Source: Alteromonadaceae bacterium (GTDB taxonomy: Bacteria > Pseudomonadota > Gammaproteobacteria > Enterobacterales > Alteromonadaceae). From it: DNA of 41,069 nt. Positions 1-8,968 of this stretch are shown in pieces (the first letter of the stretch is position 1; every line of letters starts with the position of its first letter). The translations under genes and the position numbers were made by a program. The stretch is from NCBI GenBank assembly GCA_015487235.1, contig WFQC01000045.1:1-41069 (forward strand). Reading direction: 5' to 3'. A model generated the notes under the pieces. That model made no database searches, was not told the origin of the DNA, and worked only from the letters and a program-made list of their open reading frames with translations.

Positions 1-54
1 ATGCCATGCCGCTTCCCTGACTGGGGCCCGGGGCGGAGGGTCCGCGGACAAGGA

Positions 55-81
55 AACGCCCGACGCGGTGCGCCGGGCGTT
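55..81 (-). terminator. GC-rich hairpin after tRNA-Asp, possible terminator
   Basis: A perfect 8-bp stem (aacgcccg at 55-62, cgggcgtt at 74-81) encloses an 11-base loop. Read on the minus strand it lies just downstream of tRNA-Asp and is followed by a short T/C-rich stretch, as expected of a tRNA terminator. The composition is about 70% GC, unlike everything beyond the tRNA. Confidence 0.5.
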
Positions 82-90
82 CAGTCTCGT

Positions 91-167
91 TGGCGGAGTG
101 GACGGGACTCGAACCCGCGACCCCCGGCGTGACAGGCCGGTATTCTAACCAACTGAACTACCACTCC
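91..167 (-). tRNA. tRNA-Asp (anticodon GTC)
   Basis: Read on the minus strand, a 77-base cloverleaf starts with the acceptor strand GGAGTGG, paired with CCACTCC. It has discriminator G and an encoded CCA end. The anticodon stem is CCGGC/GCCGG with loop CTGTCAC, giving anticodon GTC. The T-arm contains GGTTCGAGTCC. An Asp tRNA downstream of dnaQ is also the arrangement known from Escherichia coli (aspV), so the placement next to the dnaQ block is believable. The flank beyond its 3' end has very different base composition. Confidence 0.97.
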
Positions 168-424
168 GCTACAAACTTAAAGTGCATCAACAGCTTCTCG
201 TTGAATGCGGCGGGAATAATACGGTTATGATGCTAATGAGTCAACACCTTTTTTTCACAAATTTATCGTTTGCGCATTTGCTGAACAAAAAGTTGATTTT
301 ACCAGCAATTTTCTGGGTGCATATCAAACCATAGTCATTTAAAACAATAAACCTTTAGCTAAGCAAATATGCTCTAACCCACCTATCTTTCAAACCAGCA
401 ATAATCTCGGCCGTCAGCCGTTTA

Positions 425-1708
425 TTATTTTTGTTTTTTACGTTGCAGCACAAAGAATATACCTAAACCCAGTACAATAATCACTAGGTTTCCAACACCA
501 ATAATTATCCATAACTTTTGTTGCTGCTTTGCCGCTTTAGCCGCTAACTCAGCTTCACGGGCTTTTTGTGCTTTTAGCTGCTCAGCTTTTAGTGCTTCCA
601 TATCAAGCTCATCACTATTGCTATTTATTTCACTAATATGAGCCAGTAACTCTTCATCACTTATTTCAACATTAAAAGTAAATTCGGGTACAACTAAGCG
701 AAATTCTCGCCCATTTTTCGTTTTACCAAAAGCACTCACATTAATACGATGCACCCCAGGTTCCGTATAAGGAAACGGTTCAATACGCTCTGTACCTTCA
801 CCTTCCATAATTGAAAAAGGTTCGTCTTGACGATCGGGATAAGTTATTTTGCCTTGAAAAACAAAACTATCTGGATCAACATACGTAGGATCTATCATAA
901 AATGAACCAAGTGGTTTTCACCTTCTTGCCTCGCTAGCTCAACACGAATAGTAATTGGATTTTTATGTAAAATCACAGGTTTTTGTCTCAGCTCTCGTGT
1001 TGCCATAGGAAGTTTTACCCGATAAACAGGTATCCATTCTCCTGCGGGAATTGTTAGCTCAAATTCACCGGTAAAAATACCATCTCCTGAGTATTCATCA
1101 AGTTCTTGTCCATCATCTCTAAACGTAGTTAATAAAACATTTTCAGCGCCAAAATTCTCATACGCGGCATTATTGGTGCTGATAAATCTAACATCTAGCT
1201 CAACTACCTCTCTAAATTTAGGATCATTAATAGCCAAATTACCATTAATTAATTTACCTTCAACTTTTAAAGTTTCACCCGCTAAAATAACTTCAGGTAA
1301 AGGCTCAACCTCAATACGTACATCAGAAACAACCAATATTTCACTGTTTTCAGATACATTACCAATTACTTGCCATGGGCCAGGCATAGGTTTTTTTATT
1401 TTGATCATGTCAAAAGTAACATCGTCATACCATTCAACCCGCTCTCTAGGGTAATTATTAATACGTAATTTACTGCCATCAGGACGCACTAAAATAACAG
1501 GTACTGCTCCAGCATCATGATAAAAAAGCAGTGTTATTTCATCTAGTTGAGCATCAAGACGAAAACGATGGTCAAAATAAGGAATTTGGTTTACTTTTTT
1601 ATCGTCTTTTAAATAAGCAACGTCAGCTTGAATATTTTTAGATTGCCCTAAGGCACTAAAACAAAAGCAAAATAGAAGCAAAGCAACAGTAAATTTAGTA
1701 ATACTCAT
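425..1708 (-). CDS. TIGR03503-like envelope protein
   Basis: This 427-residue protein has an N-terminal signal peptide (about residues 1-21, hydrophobic core ALLLFCFCFSALG). A long beta-rich region follows, then a charged Ala/Lys/Glu helix at about 367-398, one transmembrane helix at about 399-421 and a basic tail (RKKQK). This suggests a periplasmic domain anchored to the inner membrane by its C terminus. From memory the layout and wording fit TIGR03503, a family of unknown function in marine gammaproteobacteria. The ATG at 1708 is preceded by AGAGGA at good distance. It lies 27 bases downstream of dnaQ on the same strand and may be cotranscribed. Its function is not known. Confidence 0.75.
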   Translation of the reverse strand: MSITKFTVALLLFCFCFSALGQSKNIQADVAYLKDDKKVNQIPYFDHRFRLDAQLDEITLLFYHDAGAVPVILVRPDGSKLRINNYPRERVEWYDDVTFDMIKIKKPMPGPWQVIGNVSENSEILVVSDVRIEVEPLPEVILAGETLKVEGKLINGNLAINDPKFREVVELDVRFISTNNAAYENFGAENVLLTTFRDDGQELDEYSGDGIFTGEFELTIPAGEWIPVYRVKLPMATRELRQKPVILHKNPITIRVELARQEGENHLVHFMIDPTYVDPDSFVFQGKITYPDRQDEPFSIMEGEGTERIEPFPYTEPGVHRINVSAFGKTKNGREFRLVVPEFTFNVEISDEELLAHISEINSNSDELDMEALKAEQLKAQKAREAELAAKAAKQQQKLWIIIGVGNLVIIVLGLGIFFVLQRKKQK

Positions 1709-1735
1709 ATGTCCTCTGTTTCGGTTTAATAAGGT

Positions 1736-2461
1736 TTAATGTGGCCATAAAGGCGTGCTTCCTTTGTCGGCAATAATCGCTAGACGTTCTTGATGAGCAA
1801 TAAGCTCATCTTGAGTCGCTTTTACAATCAATAACGGTTGCCTATGGCTGCTTAAACGTCTGATAGCATTTGCATCACTGCCTTCTGCAGAATCACTCGA
1901 TGTTAGGTTTAATGCTTCTTGTCGCCTTGTCATTTCAATGTAAACAAAGGCGAGCAACTGGGCATCAATTAATGCGCCATGATAAGTTCGGTCAATTAAT
2001 TTATCCACACGATAATGCTTAGCCAAAAAATCTAGTGTTTTAGGTGAACCGAATTCATCCTTTGATACTTTTAATGTATCGGTAATTGTGCAAATTTCTT
2101 CAGTTTTTGGTAAATTTCTTTTAAGTAAACTAAATTCATGATCCATAAAGCCAATATCAAACTTAGCATTATGAATAACTAATTCAGCACCTTTAATAAA
2201 AGCAATAAAGTCGTCTGCAATATCGGCAAATAGTGGTTTATCCCGTAAAAACTCATTTGTTAAACCATGTACATTGATAACCTCTTGGTCCATTTCTTTC
2301 ATCGGGTTTATATAAACATGGTAACTACGGCCGGTGAGTTGGCGATTGATCATTTCAACACAACCAATTTCAACAATACGATCGCCTTCTTGCGGATTAA
2401 AACCGGTTGTTTCCGTATCTAAAATAATTAAACGTTGCTCTTGATTATTGCTGGCTGTCAC
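1736..2461 (-). CDS. dnaQ: DNA polymerase III epsilon subunit (3'-5' proofreading exonuclease)
   Basis: DEDDh exonuclease that proofreads for the replicative polymerase. With the start chosen here (241 residues) the metal-binding residues are D15 and E17 (LDTETTG), D102 (HNAKFDIGF), and H161 with D166 (HGALIDAQ). These fall within a few positions of their places in the E. coli protein. The longer reading from an ATG at 2542 adds 27 residues with no homologous counterpart and no visible ribosome site. By contrast the tandem GTG codons at 2464 and 2461 follow AGAAGG; 2461 has the better spacing (7 bases). The exact C-terminal region that binds the polymerase alpha subunit is short and was not assigned. 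Divergent from the S4-domain gene. Confidence 0.93.
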   Translation of the reverse strand: MTASNNQEQRLIILDTETTGFNPQEGDRIVEIGCVEMINRQLTGRSYHVYINPMKEMDQEVINVHGLTNEFLRDKPLFADIADDFIAFIKGAELVIHNAKFDIGFMDHEFSLLKRNLPKTEEICTITDTLKVSKDEFGSPKTLDFLAKHYRVDKLIDRTYHGALIDAQLLAFVYIEMTRRQEALNLTSSDSAEGSDANAIRRLSSHRQPLLIVKATQDELIAHQERLAIIADKGSTPLWPH

Positions 2462-2701
2462 CACTAAACCTTCTCTATCAATGTTATTGATTATAGTTGT
2501 TATTATACCTATTGGATTTGAAGAAGCGAGGTTTGTAGCCATATCATAATAAAATACTCATACGGCTTAAAAAGACTCATTTAAAAGAGCACTACATCAT
2601 TACTAACCAAGGCTCATATTTTATAAATAGCTATTTTTTCAGTGATTTTAGCGATAAAATACATTCTCATCTTTTATTTTTAATAGATTGGCTCACAAAC
2701 T

Positions 2702-3025
2702 ATGTCTCCTTCTATACAAACGGTTGTTATTAACGCTCAACCTATTGAATTATGTAAATTACTTAAAATAGCCAATTTAGTAAGTGGTGGTGGCGAAGCC
2801 AAAGTGGTGATCAGCCAAGGACTAGTAAAGTTAAATGGCCAGTACGAATTTAAAAAAAGAAAAAAGATCGTGGATGGTGATACTATTGAGCTAAACGATG
2901 AAAAAATCAACGTTGTGTATAAAGCGCAAATAAAAGAGCCTAAATCGCTAACAAAAACCAGTGATGCTAAACAACACCAAAGCGATAAAACAGTACGAAA
3001 ACAGCGTAAACCGATCAGTTTCTGA
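2702..3025 (+). CDS. S4-domain RNA-binding protein (YbcJ-like)
   Basis: A 107-residue protein whose first ~75 residues form a small S4 RNA-binding fold. The visible features are LCKLLKIANLVSGGGEAKVVI, the GLVKLNG turn and the KRKKIVDGDTIEL strand typical of YbcJ/YaaA-type S4 proteins. The remaining ~30 residues are a Lys/Arg/Gln-rich tail that probably adds nonspecific RNA contacts. E. coli YbcJ is shorter (about 70 residues), so the tail is extra. It stands alone on the plus strand between dnaQ and a convergent acetyltransferase gene. The exact RNA target is unknown; a ribosomal role is an inference from the family. Confidence 0.85.
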   Translation: MSPSIQTVVINAQPIELCKLLKIANLVSGGGEAKVVISQGLVKLNGQYEFKKRKKIVDGDTIELNDEKINVVYKAQIKEPKSLTKTSDAKQHQSDKTVRKQRKPISF

Positions 3026-3059
3026 AGCAGTTTACGCTCCTGTTAAATAGGCTTCAAGG

Positions 3060-3545
3060 TTATTTAATTTTTTTCTCCCAAAACATTGCCTTACCTAATT
3101 TAGGGTCAAGTTCGTATCCTGAAAAACCAAATTTTTGATAAGACTGCTTAGCTACTTCGTTACCTTCTAGTACTTCAAGTGTTAACTTACAGCAGCCTCT
3201 AAATGAGGCAAGTGCTTCAACTTCGTCTAACATTTTTGTACTTAATCCTTGCCCTCTAAATTTTTCAAGCACGGTAACGTCATGTATATTCATTACTGGC
3301 TTACAATTAAAGGTTGAAAACCCTTCTATACAGTTAATTAATCCTGCAGGTTCATCATCTACATAGCAAAGAATAGTAAAGACATCATTGCGTTTAGCGA
3401 GTGTTTTTACTAGCTCTTGTTTTACATGTTCACTGAGCCCTTCGCCGCCACCCATAGGGTCTTTAGCATAGGCATCAAGTAACATCACAAGATCTTCACC
3501 TTGTTGAGGGTTTTCATAATCAGCAAGAAATATATTTACAGCCAT
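3060..3545 (-). CDS. GNAT-family N-acetyltransferase
   Basis: 161 residues with a full-length GNAT fold. The central strand reads IHDVTVLEKFRGQGLSTKML, which contains the acetyl-CoA pyrophosphate loop (R-G-Q-G-L-S). It is followed by the helix DEVEALASFRGC, the strand KLTLEVLEGN and the C-terminal block AKQSYQKFGFSGYEL. The family transfers acetyl from acetyl-CoA to an amine; the substrate cannot be read from the sequence. It converges on the S4 gene with 34 bases between the stops and no clear terminator. Confidence 0.85.
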   Translation of the reverse strand: MAVNIFLADYENPQQGEDLVMLLDAYAKDPMGGGEGLSEHVKQELVKTLAKRNDVFTILCYVDDEPAGLINCIEGFSTFNCKPVMNIHDVTVLEKFRGQGLSTKMLDEVEALASFRGCCKLTLEVLEGNEVAKQSYQKFGFSGYELDPKLGKAMFWEKKIK

Positions 3546-3661
3546 TTAAATTTCCAAGTAATACAAAAATAAATTTTCGGCTAGCATACACTGAAATAAA
3601 AAAATTATTTACTAGAATTTTGATTTTAATTTCATTTCCCGACAAGAATAACTGAAAATTA

Positions 3662-3675
3662 TTGATCTATGTCAA
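3662..3675 (+). promoter_or_regulatory. Possible FNR/DNR-type box upstream of the GGDEF-EAL gene
   Basis: TTGATctatGTCAA matches the FNR/DNR consensus TTGAT-N4-ATCAA except for one base. Its centre is 67 bases upstream of the start codon. A weak -10 candidate, TCTAAT, lies at 3698-3703, about 32 bases from the box centre, close to class II activator geometry. One imperfect match in AT-rich DNA can arise by chance. Confidence 0.45.
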
Positions 3676-3735
3676 TAAGTCATAAAACAAAATACGGTCT
3701 AATCATACGGCAGTTGTCGTACCAAATTTGAGTCT

Positions 3736-5481
3736 ATGTCTAAAAATAATAAAAAAAAGACTTTCACCTTTCCCTCACCAACACTTTCTATTACGTCAGA
3801 CTTATCTAAACTAAACGAACAATTAAAACTCTCAAACTTTGTTTTTGATTACGCATCCGATGCCATAACCATCACCAACAAAGACAACGAAATAATCTCG
3901 GTAAACAAAGCGTTAGAAGAAATAACAGGCTATAAAAAAGCAGAATTACTTGGTAAAAACCCTTCTATTTTCTCATCAGGGAAACATAATAAAAGCTTTT
4001 ATAAATCAATGTGGTACGAACTATTAAACAAGGGTTCATGGAAAGGTGAAGTTTATAATAAGCGTAAAAATGGTGAAATATATCCCGAAGAATTATCACT
4101 TAATACCGTCAAAGACAAAGAGGGGAAAATAACGCACTATATTGCTATTTTTCGAGATATTTCTGAGCGTAAAAAAACAGAAAATAAATTAACCTTTTTA
4201 GCAAATAATGAAATATTAACAGGGCTGCATAATCGCCGATATTTCATTGAGCAACTCGAAAGCTATATACAACAACCCTATTATGAAAAAACAGGGTTGT
4301 CACTGTTATTTATTGATATTAATCATTTTAAAGAAGTTAATGACGTTTTTGGTCACCATGTAGGCGATAAAACTTTACAACTGATTGCCAAACGAATAAA
4401 AAATTCTGTCAGTCATCATGATTTGGTTTGTTGTTATGGGGGGGATGAGTTTGCTATTTTGCTGATAAACTCACCAGCAAGTAATGCTGAAATTGTTGCC
4501 CAACGCTTACAAAGAAATATAGAAAAACCTTACCAAATAAATGAAATATCTTTAGATATTAGTGTCAGTATTGGTATTGCTCAATACCCAGAGGCAGGAA
4601 ACAATGCCAATGCTTTATTAAGAAATGCAACTCAAGCAATGGCTAATGTGCGGCATTTACAGCATTCCGGTATAGGCTTTCACAGTGAAGAGTTGCAATT
4701 TAAACACTTGCAAAAAATATCCTTAAAAGAAAAGCTAAAAAAGGCACTTAATGAGAATAAACTCTCTGTTTATTATCAGCCTATTATTAATGCTAGCACC
4801 CAGAAAATAGAAAAATTTGAAGCATTAGTACGTTGGTATGATGATGAAGATGGCTTTATTCCGCCTAATTGTTTTATTCCTATTGCGGAAGAATTTGGTT
4901 TGATCACAGCCGTAGGGCAATTTGTACTAAAACAAGCATGTAGTGACTTAAAGAAGTTACATCACTTGGGTTACAACAACATTAGCTGTTCAATTAATCG
5001 CTCGATCAATGAATTTACGACTAAACAAAATGAAGACGATGTTATTAGTCAAGCCATATTATTGGCACAACTACCTTTCAATAAAATAACCATAGAAATC
5101 ACCGAAACAGTCGCAATGTCATCCAATGTGCTTACCGCTAATGTATTACAAAACTTGCGAGCAAATGGCGTTAAAATTGCGCTAGATGATTTTTGTACTG
5201 GTTATTCATCATTGAGTAATCTAATTGAATATCACACTGATTTTTTAAAAATTGATAAGTCATTTATTGATAAGATCACTTCAGATAAAAGCTGTCAAAT
5301 ATTAATCTCTACATTAATTAATTTAGCTAAAAAGCTCGATATAACAGTGATTGCCGAAGGTGTTGAAACGGCTGAACAATTTAATTTACTTAAAGCTTAT
5401 GATTGCCATTATATTCAGGGCTATTATTTTAGCCCTGCTCAGCCTATTGAAACCTGTTTAGCCATGTTAGCGCAACAATAG
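3736..5481 (+). CDS. PAS-GGDEF-EAL protein (cyclic di-GMP synthesis and breakdown)
   Basis: 581 residues with no transmembrane segment, so cytoplasmic. Domain order is PAS (about 30-145), GGDEF (about 155-315) and EAL (about 330-575). The cyclase motif is an intact GGDEF at 235-239. The product-inhibition I-site, normally RxxD five residues before it, is degenerate (SHHD, 226-229). The phosphodiesterase half keeps EAL (362-364), the Asn of SINRS, ITET, DDF, LKIDKSF, EGVE and QGYYFSP, so both halves look catalytic. The usual DDFGTGYSS reads DDFCTGYSS. The PAS domain presumably senses a small ligand or cofactor; it lacks an obvious haem signature. An FNR-like box precedes the gene. Confidence 0.93.
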   Translation: MSKNNKKKTFTFPSPTLSITSDLSKLNEQLKLSNFVFDYASDAITITNKDNEIISVNKALEEITGYKKAELLGKNPSIFSSGKHNKSFYKSMWYELLNKGSWKGEVYNKRKNGEIYPEELSLNTVKDKEGKITHYIAIFRDISERKKTENKLTFLANNEILTGLHNRRYFIEQLESYIQQPYYEKTGLSLLFIDINHFKEVNDVFGHHVGDKTLQLIAKRIKNSVSHHDLVCCYGGDEFAILLINSPASNAEIVAQRLQRNIEKPYQINEISLDISVSIGIAQYPEAGNNANALLRNATQAMANVRHLQHSGIGFHSEELQFKHLQKISLKEKLKKALNENKLSVYYQPIINASTQKIEKFEALVRWYDDEDGFIPPNCFIPIAEEFGLITAVGQFVLKQACSDLKKLHHLGYNNISCSINRSINEFTTKQNEDDVISQAILLAQLPFNKITIEITETVAMSSNVLTANVLQNLRANGVKIALDDFCTGYSSLSNLIEYHTDFLKIDKSFIDKITSDKSCQILISTLINLAKKLDITVIAEGVETAEQFNLLKAYDCHYIQGYYFSPAQPIETCLAMLAQQ

Positions 5482-5498
5482 TTCATCAACAGAAAAGC

Positions 5499-5530
5499 CT
5501 TTTAATGCTCATATTAAAAGCAGCATTAAA
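5499..5530. terminator. Inverted repeats between convergent genes, possible bidirectional terminator
   Basis: Two overlapping perfect inverted repeats lie between the convergent genes: cttttaat/attaaaag (5499-5506 and 5513-5520) and tttaatgct/agcattaaa (5501-5509 and 5522-5530). They are AT-rich and lack a clean T-run, so termination is only a possibility. Confidence 0.3.
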
Positions 5531-5534
5531 CCAA

Positions 5535-7559
5535 TTAAGGCACTTTAAAGGTACCAACCGAATCATCAAGTTTTGCAGCTAGTTCTGCTACTTGTTTACT
5601 ATAAGATAACGTTGATATAGATTTTTCACTACTTTGTTGGCTTAAATCAACAACTTCTTGAATACTTTGATTAATATTAGCACTCAAGCTGTTTTGTTGA
5701 GTTGCTGAGTGTGATATTTCACTGCTCATTTGGTGCATTTGTTCAATTGCTTGTGTAATTAATAACAAGGTTTGTAATAATTGATCGGTATGATCCTGAC
5801 AATTATTCGCTTCGTCTTTACCTTGAGCAATATCTTTCACCGCTTTTTCTGTTTGGTTTTGCAATGATTCAATCATGTGTTGAATTTCAGTTGCCGATTC
5901 TTGCGTTCTACTAGCAAGCAACCTAACCTCATCAGCAACAACAGCAAAACCACGCCCTGCTTCTCCTGCTCTTGCTGCTTCTATGGCAGCATTTAAAGCC
6001 AATAAATTTGTTTGTTCAGAAATACTTCTTATGGTATCTAAAATACCACTAATATTGGTTGATTCTTGCTGTAATACCGTCATAACTCTGGTGGTGTCAT
6101 CAAGCATTGAAACAAGGTTTTGCATTCTGTCATTGGTTATATTCGCTGTTTTTTCTAATTCTGTACTTTGATTTAAGGCTCCATCCATTTGCTGCTCAGC
6201 ACTATTGGCCTTGGCAAGAATATGATCAGCACTTTGACTTAGTTCATCGGTGATCACTGTAACTTGCTCAATAGTCTCTTTTTGCAATGCTAAAGAGTCA
6301 GTAACTTGGGCTATTTTTTCACTCGATTGATCGGCCGCCCTATTAAGTAAATGGGTATTTTCGGTAATTTCGCCAATTAATTTACGTAAATCAGCAACCA
6401 CTAAATTAACACTTCGAGAAAGTTCACCATATTCATCGTCAGCATGAACAGTTAATTGTCGTGATAAGTCACCTTTTGCTATATAAGACAATACTTTATT
6501 TATACGTTTTAAGGGCACTATCATTGCCTTAATGGTAGCAAAAGCAATACCTGCACCAACGATAAATAACACTAATAAAATAACAATGGTTTCAATATTA
6601 CCTTGATCTACATTATCAAAAACAGCCAATTGCAATTCTTCTAAATTTTTATCAACTGCTTGCAGGAAATTATCAATGGCTTGAATTGAGGTGTTAATAT
6701 ATTGCTCAGAGTTATTAAATGCTTGTTGTAAACCATTTTTTTGTTCTAACTGGGCAACTTTTAATTCAAACAAATTGCCTTCTCCACGTAACATAGCTTT
6801 TGAACGTGTAAATTCTTCAACAAATTGTTCAATTAAACCATCGGTGTTGTACTCTTCGCCTAATCGCGTTAAAAAGTTTAAGTTTTGATCAATATTATCA
6901 ATACCAAAATTAATCGCTTCTTGTGATTTTTTAACTTCATCAATACTGTCAATAGAGATAATTGCCTTGGTTGCATCGGTTAAGGTAAACAGGTAGCCTT
7001 CTATTTGGCTAGCAGCACCTACAATGCGATCTATTTGTCGTTGATTTTTGGGATCTTCAAGATAAGATAAGTCACCTAAAATAGCACTAGCTTCATCCAA
7101 AATATCGTACAGTGCTTTTTGTTGTGCCGATAGTTCAACTCGCTTATTTAAGTCAGCAATACGGTGAGCAAACATTTTTTCTACCGCATCGGTATAGCTT
7201 TTGTAAGAGGCTTTGAAGTCGTTAAGGTTTTTAATATTAGGAAAAACATGCAACATTTGATCAATGAGCTTGGTATTTTCAGCTAAAAGCTTTCCTTGTT
7301 GGGCAAATTGCTTCTTTAATTCTTTTAACTGCTCTACGCTCGGTGTTGTTGAAATAAGTGCTGAAGATTTGGCTTGTTTTAACAGTTGTTTTTGCACTTC
7401 ATTACCATATTTTTGAATAGGTAAAGCAAAATCATCAACTTTTGTAGTGGCTTCCTTGATATCGCTTAATATTCCCATTGAGCTAATGCTAGAGAATAAT
7501 AAGAGTAATAATATAACGGCAAATCCAATAATTACTTTATGTGCGACTTTTAAAACCAT
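5535..7559 (-). CDS. Methyl-accepting chemotaxis protein
   Basis: 674 residues with the standard receptor layout. A first membrane helix (about 8-30) leads to a large helical periplasmic sensing region (about 31-318). A second membrane helix (about 320-343, [19 protein letters not shown]) is followed by HAMP (about 345-397) and a long cytoplasmic coiled coil. The hairpin tip contains [20 protein letters not shown], then [15 protein letters not shown], which binds CheA and CheW. No C-terminal CheR-binding pentapeptide is visible. The periplasmic part is Gln/Glu-rich and helical, so a helical-bundle ligand domain is likely, but the ligand is unknown. It is monocistronic. Confidence 0.93.
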   Translation of the reverse strand: MVLKVAHKVIIGFAVILLLLLFSSISSMGILSDIKEATTKVDDFALPIQKYGNEVQKQLLKQAKSSALISTTPSVEQLKELKKQFAQQGKLLAENTKLIDQMLHVFPNIKNLNDFKASYKSYTDAVEKMFAHRIADLNKRVELSAQQKALYDILDEASAILGDLSYLEDPKNQRQIDRIVGAASQIEGYLFTLTDATKAIISIDSIDEVKKSQEAINFGIDNIDQNLNFLTRLGEEYNTDGLIEQFVEEFTRSKAMLRGEGNLFELKVAQLEQKNGLQQAFNNSEQYINTSIQAIDNFLQAVDKNLEELQLAVFDNVDQGNIETIVILLVLFIVGAGIAFATIKAMIVPLKRINKVLSYIAKGDLSRQLTVHADDEYGELSRSVNLVVADLRKLIGEITENTHLLNRAADQSSEKIAQVTDSLALQKETIEQVTVITDELSQSADHILAKANSAEQQMDGALNQSTELEKTANITNDRMQNLVSMLDDTTRVMTVLQQESTNISGILDTIRSISEQTNLLALNAAIEAARAGEAGRGFAVVADEVRLLASRTQESATEIQHMIESLQNQTEKAVKDIAQGKDEANNCQDHTDQLLQTLLLITQAIEQMHQMSSEISHSATQQNSLSANINQSIQEVVDLSQQSSEKSISTLSYSKQVAELAAKLDDSVGTFKVP

Positions 7560-7734
7560 AACGTTGTCTACTTCTTAATGTCCGACCAGTTAGCTATATT
7601 AATAAAATATAAACAAAATTATCAAGAAAGTAATTAACTCTTTTTAAAACTTTATTAAAATATTTGTTAACTTACTGATAATAATTAAATAAATTTGAAT
7701 AAAAACATTGCTGTTTTTATCATTAACTTACAGT

Positions 7735-8013
7735 CTAGTCAGATAATTTAGAATTTTCACTACTAAGTTTGTTATTTTTCTCGTGTTGTTGCTGTTCTGC
7801 TTCGCGTTTAACTAATAAAAAAGTGAGGTACATTTTAGTCGGCAATGAAAAAATAAGCCCAACAGCAATAGAAGTTGCACTAATAATGATGCCTTGCACG
7901 CCTAAACTTTCAATATAATCACTAAAGTTATGTAAATAAATTCCCAATATAAGTAAGCAAAGACCGAAAAAAATAGATAGTTTTAATAAGCGGATCAATG
8001 TTTCATCAGTCAT
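7735..8013 (-). CDS. Small two-helix membrane protein, unknown function
   Basis: 92 residues with two hydrophobic segments (about 10-28, LKLSIFFGLCLLILGIYL, and about 38-58, GIIISATSIAVGLIFSLPT) and a charged Gln/Glu/Lys/Ser-rich C-terminal tail. AAGAGGG sits at ribosome-binding distance before the ATG. No family is recognised. It is transcribed in the same direction as its neighbours but has spacers of 85 and 175 bases around it. Confidence 0.7.
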   Translation of the reverse strand: MTDETLIRLLKLSIFFGLCLLILGIYLHNFSDYIESLGVQGIIISATSIAVGLIFSLPTKMYLTFLLVKREAEQQQHEKNNKLSSENSKLSD

Positions 8014-8098
8014 AAAAACCCTCTTGTGTTTAAACTACTAATCATTACATTGATAATAGCTAATATATTTAGCATGTAAATTGACCTTGGTTTGATTT

Positions 8099-8821
8099 TT
8101 ATAACTTAGGTACAAGTACCCAATATTTTTTAGCTATTTGCTCAAGCTGGCCACTTGCTTTTAATTGTTTTAGTTGTTTTTCTATTACGGGGCGCAATGC
8201 AGCATGCTTATTATTTAGATATAAAAATTGATCATAAGAGGTAATTGTTTGGGCTTGTATTTTTAATAAGCTTTTTAATTCAATATGCTCATTTAATAAT
8301 TTTTTGGCTACCGATGCGAACATTACTGCAGAGCTTGCTCTATTATTGGCAACCATTTTTAGTGCTTGAATAGTAGAAGAAACAGCAATGCGATGGGTTG
8401 GTTTTAAGTTTTTTCTGATTGTTTTTGACCCGCGAAGAAAAGCCACACTACCTTGGTTAACCCTATCCCAATTAACATTATCAACGGTTATGCTAGCAAG
8501 CGTTACCATGACTATTTCAGTGTGAACTATTGCTTCATTTACGCGAAGATAATTTTCAGTATTATCGTTAGATACTTGGGTAAAGTTTTCAACACGGCAA
8601 AGATCACCATCAATTTCGCCGCTATTAACTTGGAAAATAACCCTTCGACCCGGCATTTCAAGCACTTCAACGTTAATATCCAAAGGCTTAAGAGCCACTT
8701 TTATGACTTCTGTTAAATATAAACTGAGTGGTGCACGCGTATGTGTTGCAAAGGTTAATGTTTGCTCGGCAACCGTAGAAAATGTAACAACAATCAAGAA
8801 TATGACTAACGCAACTTTCAA
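8099..8821 (-). CDS. Periplasmic solute-binding protein (SBP_bac_3-like)
   Basis: 240 residues. The start is a TTG codon at 8821, chosen because GAAGGA lies six bases upstream and translation then begins directly with a signal peptide (KVALVIFLIVVTFSTVAEQ). The mature part shows the type-II periplasmic binding fold: an early LTFATHTRAPLSLYL strand, a GSVAFLRGSKTIRKN middle segment, and a C-terminal LRPVIEKQLKQLKASGQLEQIAKKYWV helix typical of amino-acid-binding-like proteins. There is no permease or ATPase gene next to it, so it may serve as an orphan sensor or binding protein. The ligand is unknown. Confidence 0.8.
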   Translation of the reverse strand: MKVALVIFLIVVTFSTVAEQTLTFATHTRAPLSLYLTEVIKVALKPLDINVEVLEMPGRRVIFQVNSGEIDGDLCRVENFTQVSNDNTENYLRVNEAIVHTEIVMVTLASITVDNVNWDRVNQGSVAFLRGSKTIRKNLKPTHRIAVSSTIQALKMVANNRASSAVMFASVAKKLLNEHIELKSLLKIQAQTITSYDQFLYLNNKHAALRPVIEKQLKQLKASGQLEQIAKKYWVLVPKL

Positions 8822-8903
8822 ATGAGATCCTTCTTTAATTTGCTTTTGAGTGCAATACTATAATAAGCGCCGCTAAGTGTAAAAATTATAACCCTTGCTA
8901 AAA

Positions 8904-8939
8904 GCAAAAAAGGTACGTTATAGCAATATAAAGTACCTT
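8904..8939 (-). terminator. Rho-independent terminator of purC
   Basis: A perfect 7-bp stem (aaggtac at 8910-8916, gtacctt at 8933-8939), with further TATA/TATA pairing inside, is followed on the minus strand by a run of six T. It lies directly downstream of the purC stop. Confidence 0.8.
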
Positions 8940-8968
8940 ATTCTATTTTACTAGTAGCAAAGAATTAT

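Noticed and set aside
425-540. Sortase sorting signal at the C terminus of the TIGR03503-like protein
   Set aside because: It ends in a membrane helix and basic tail, but no LPxTG-like motif precedes the helix. A simple C-terminal anchor explains it.
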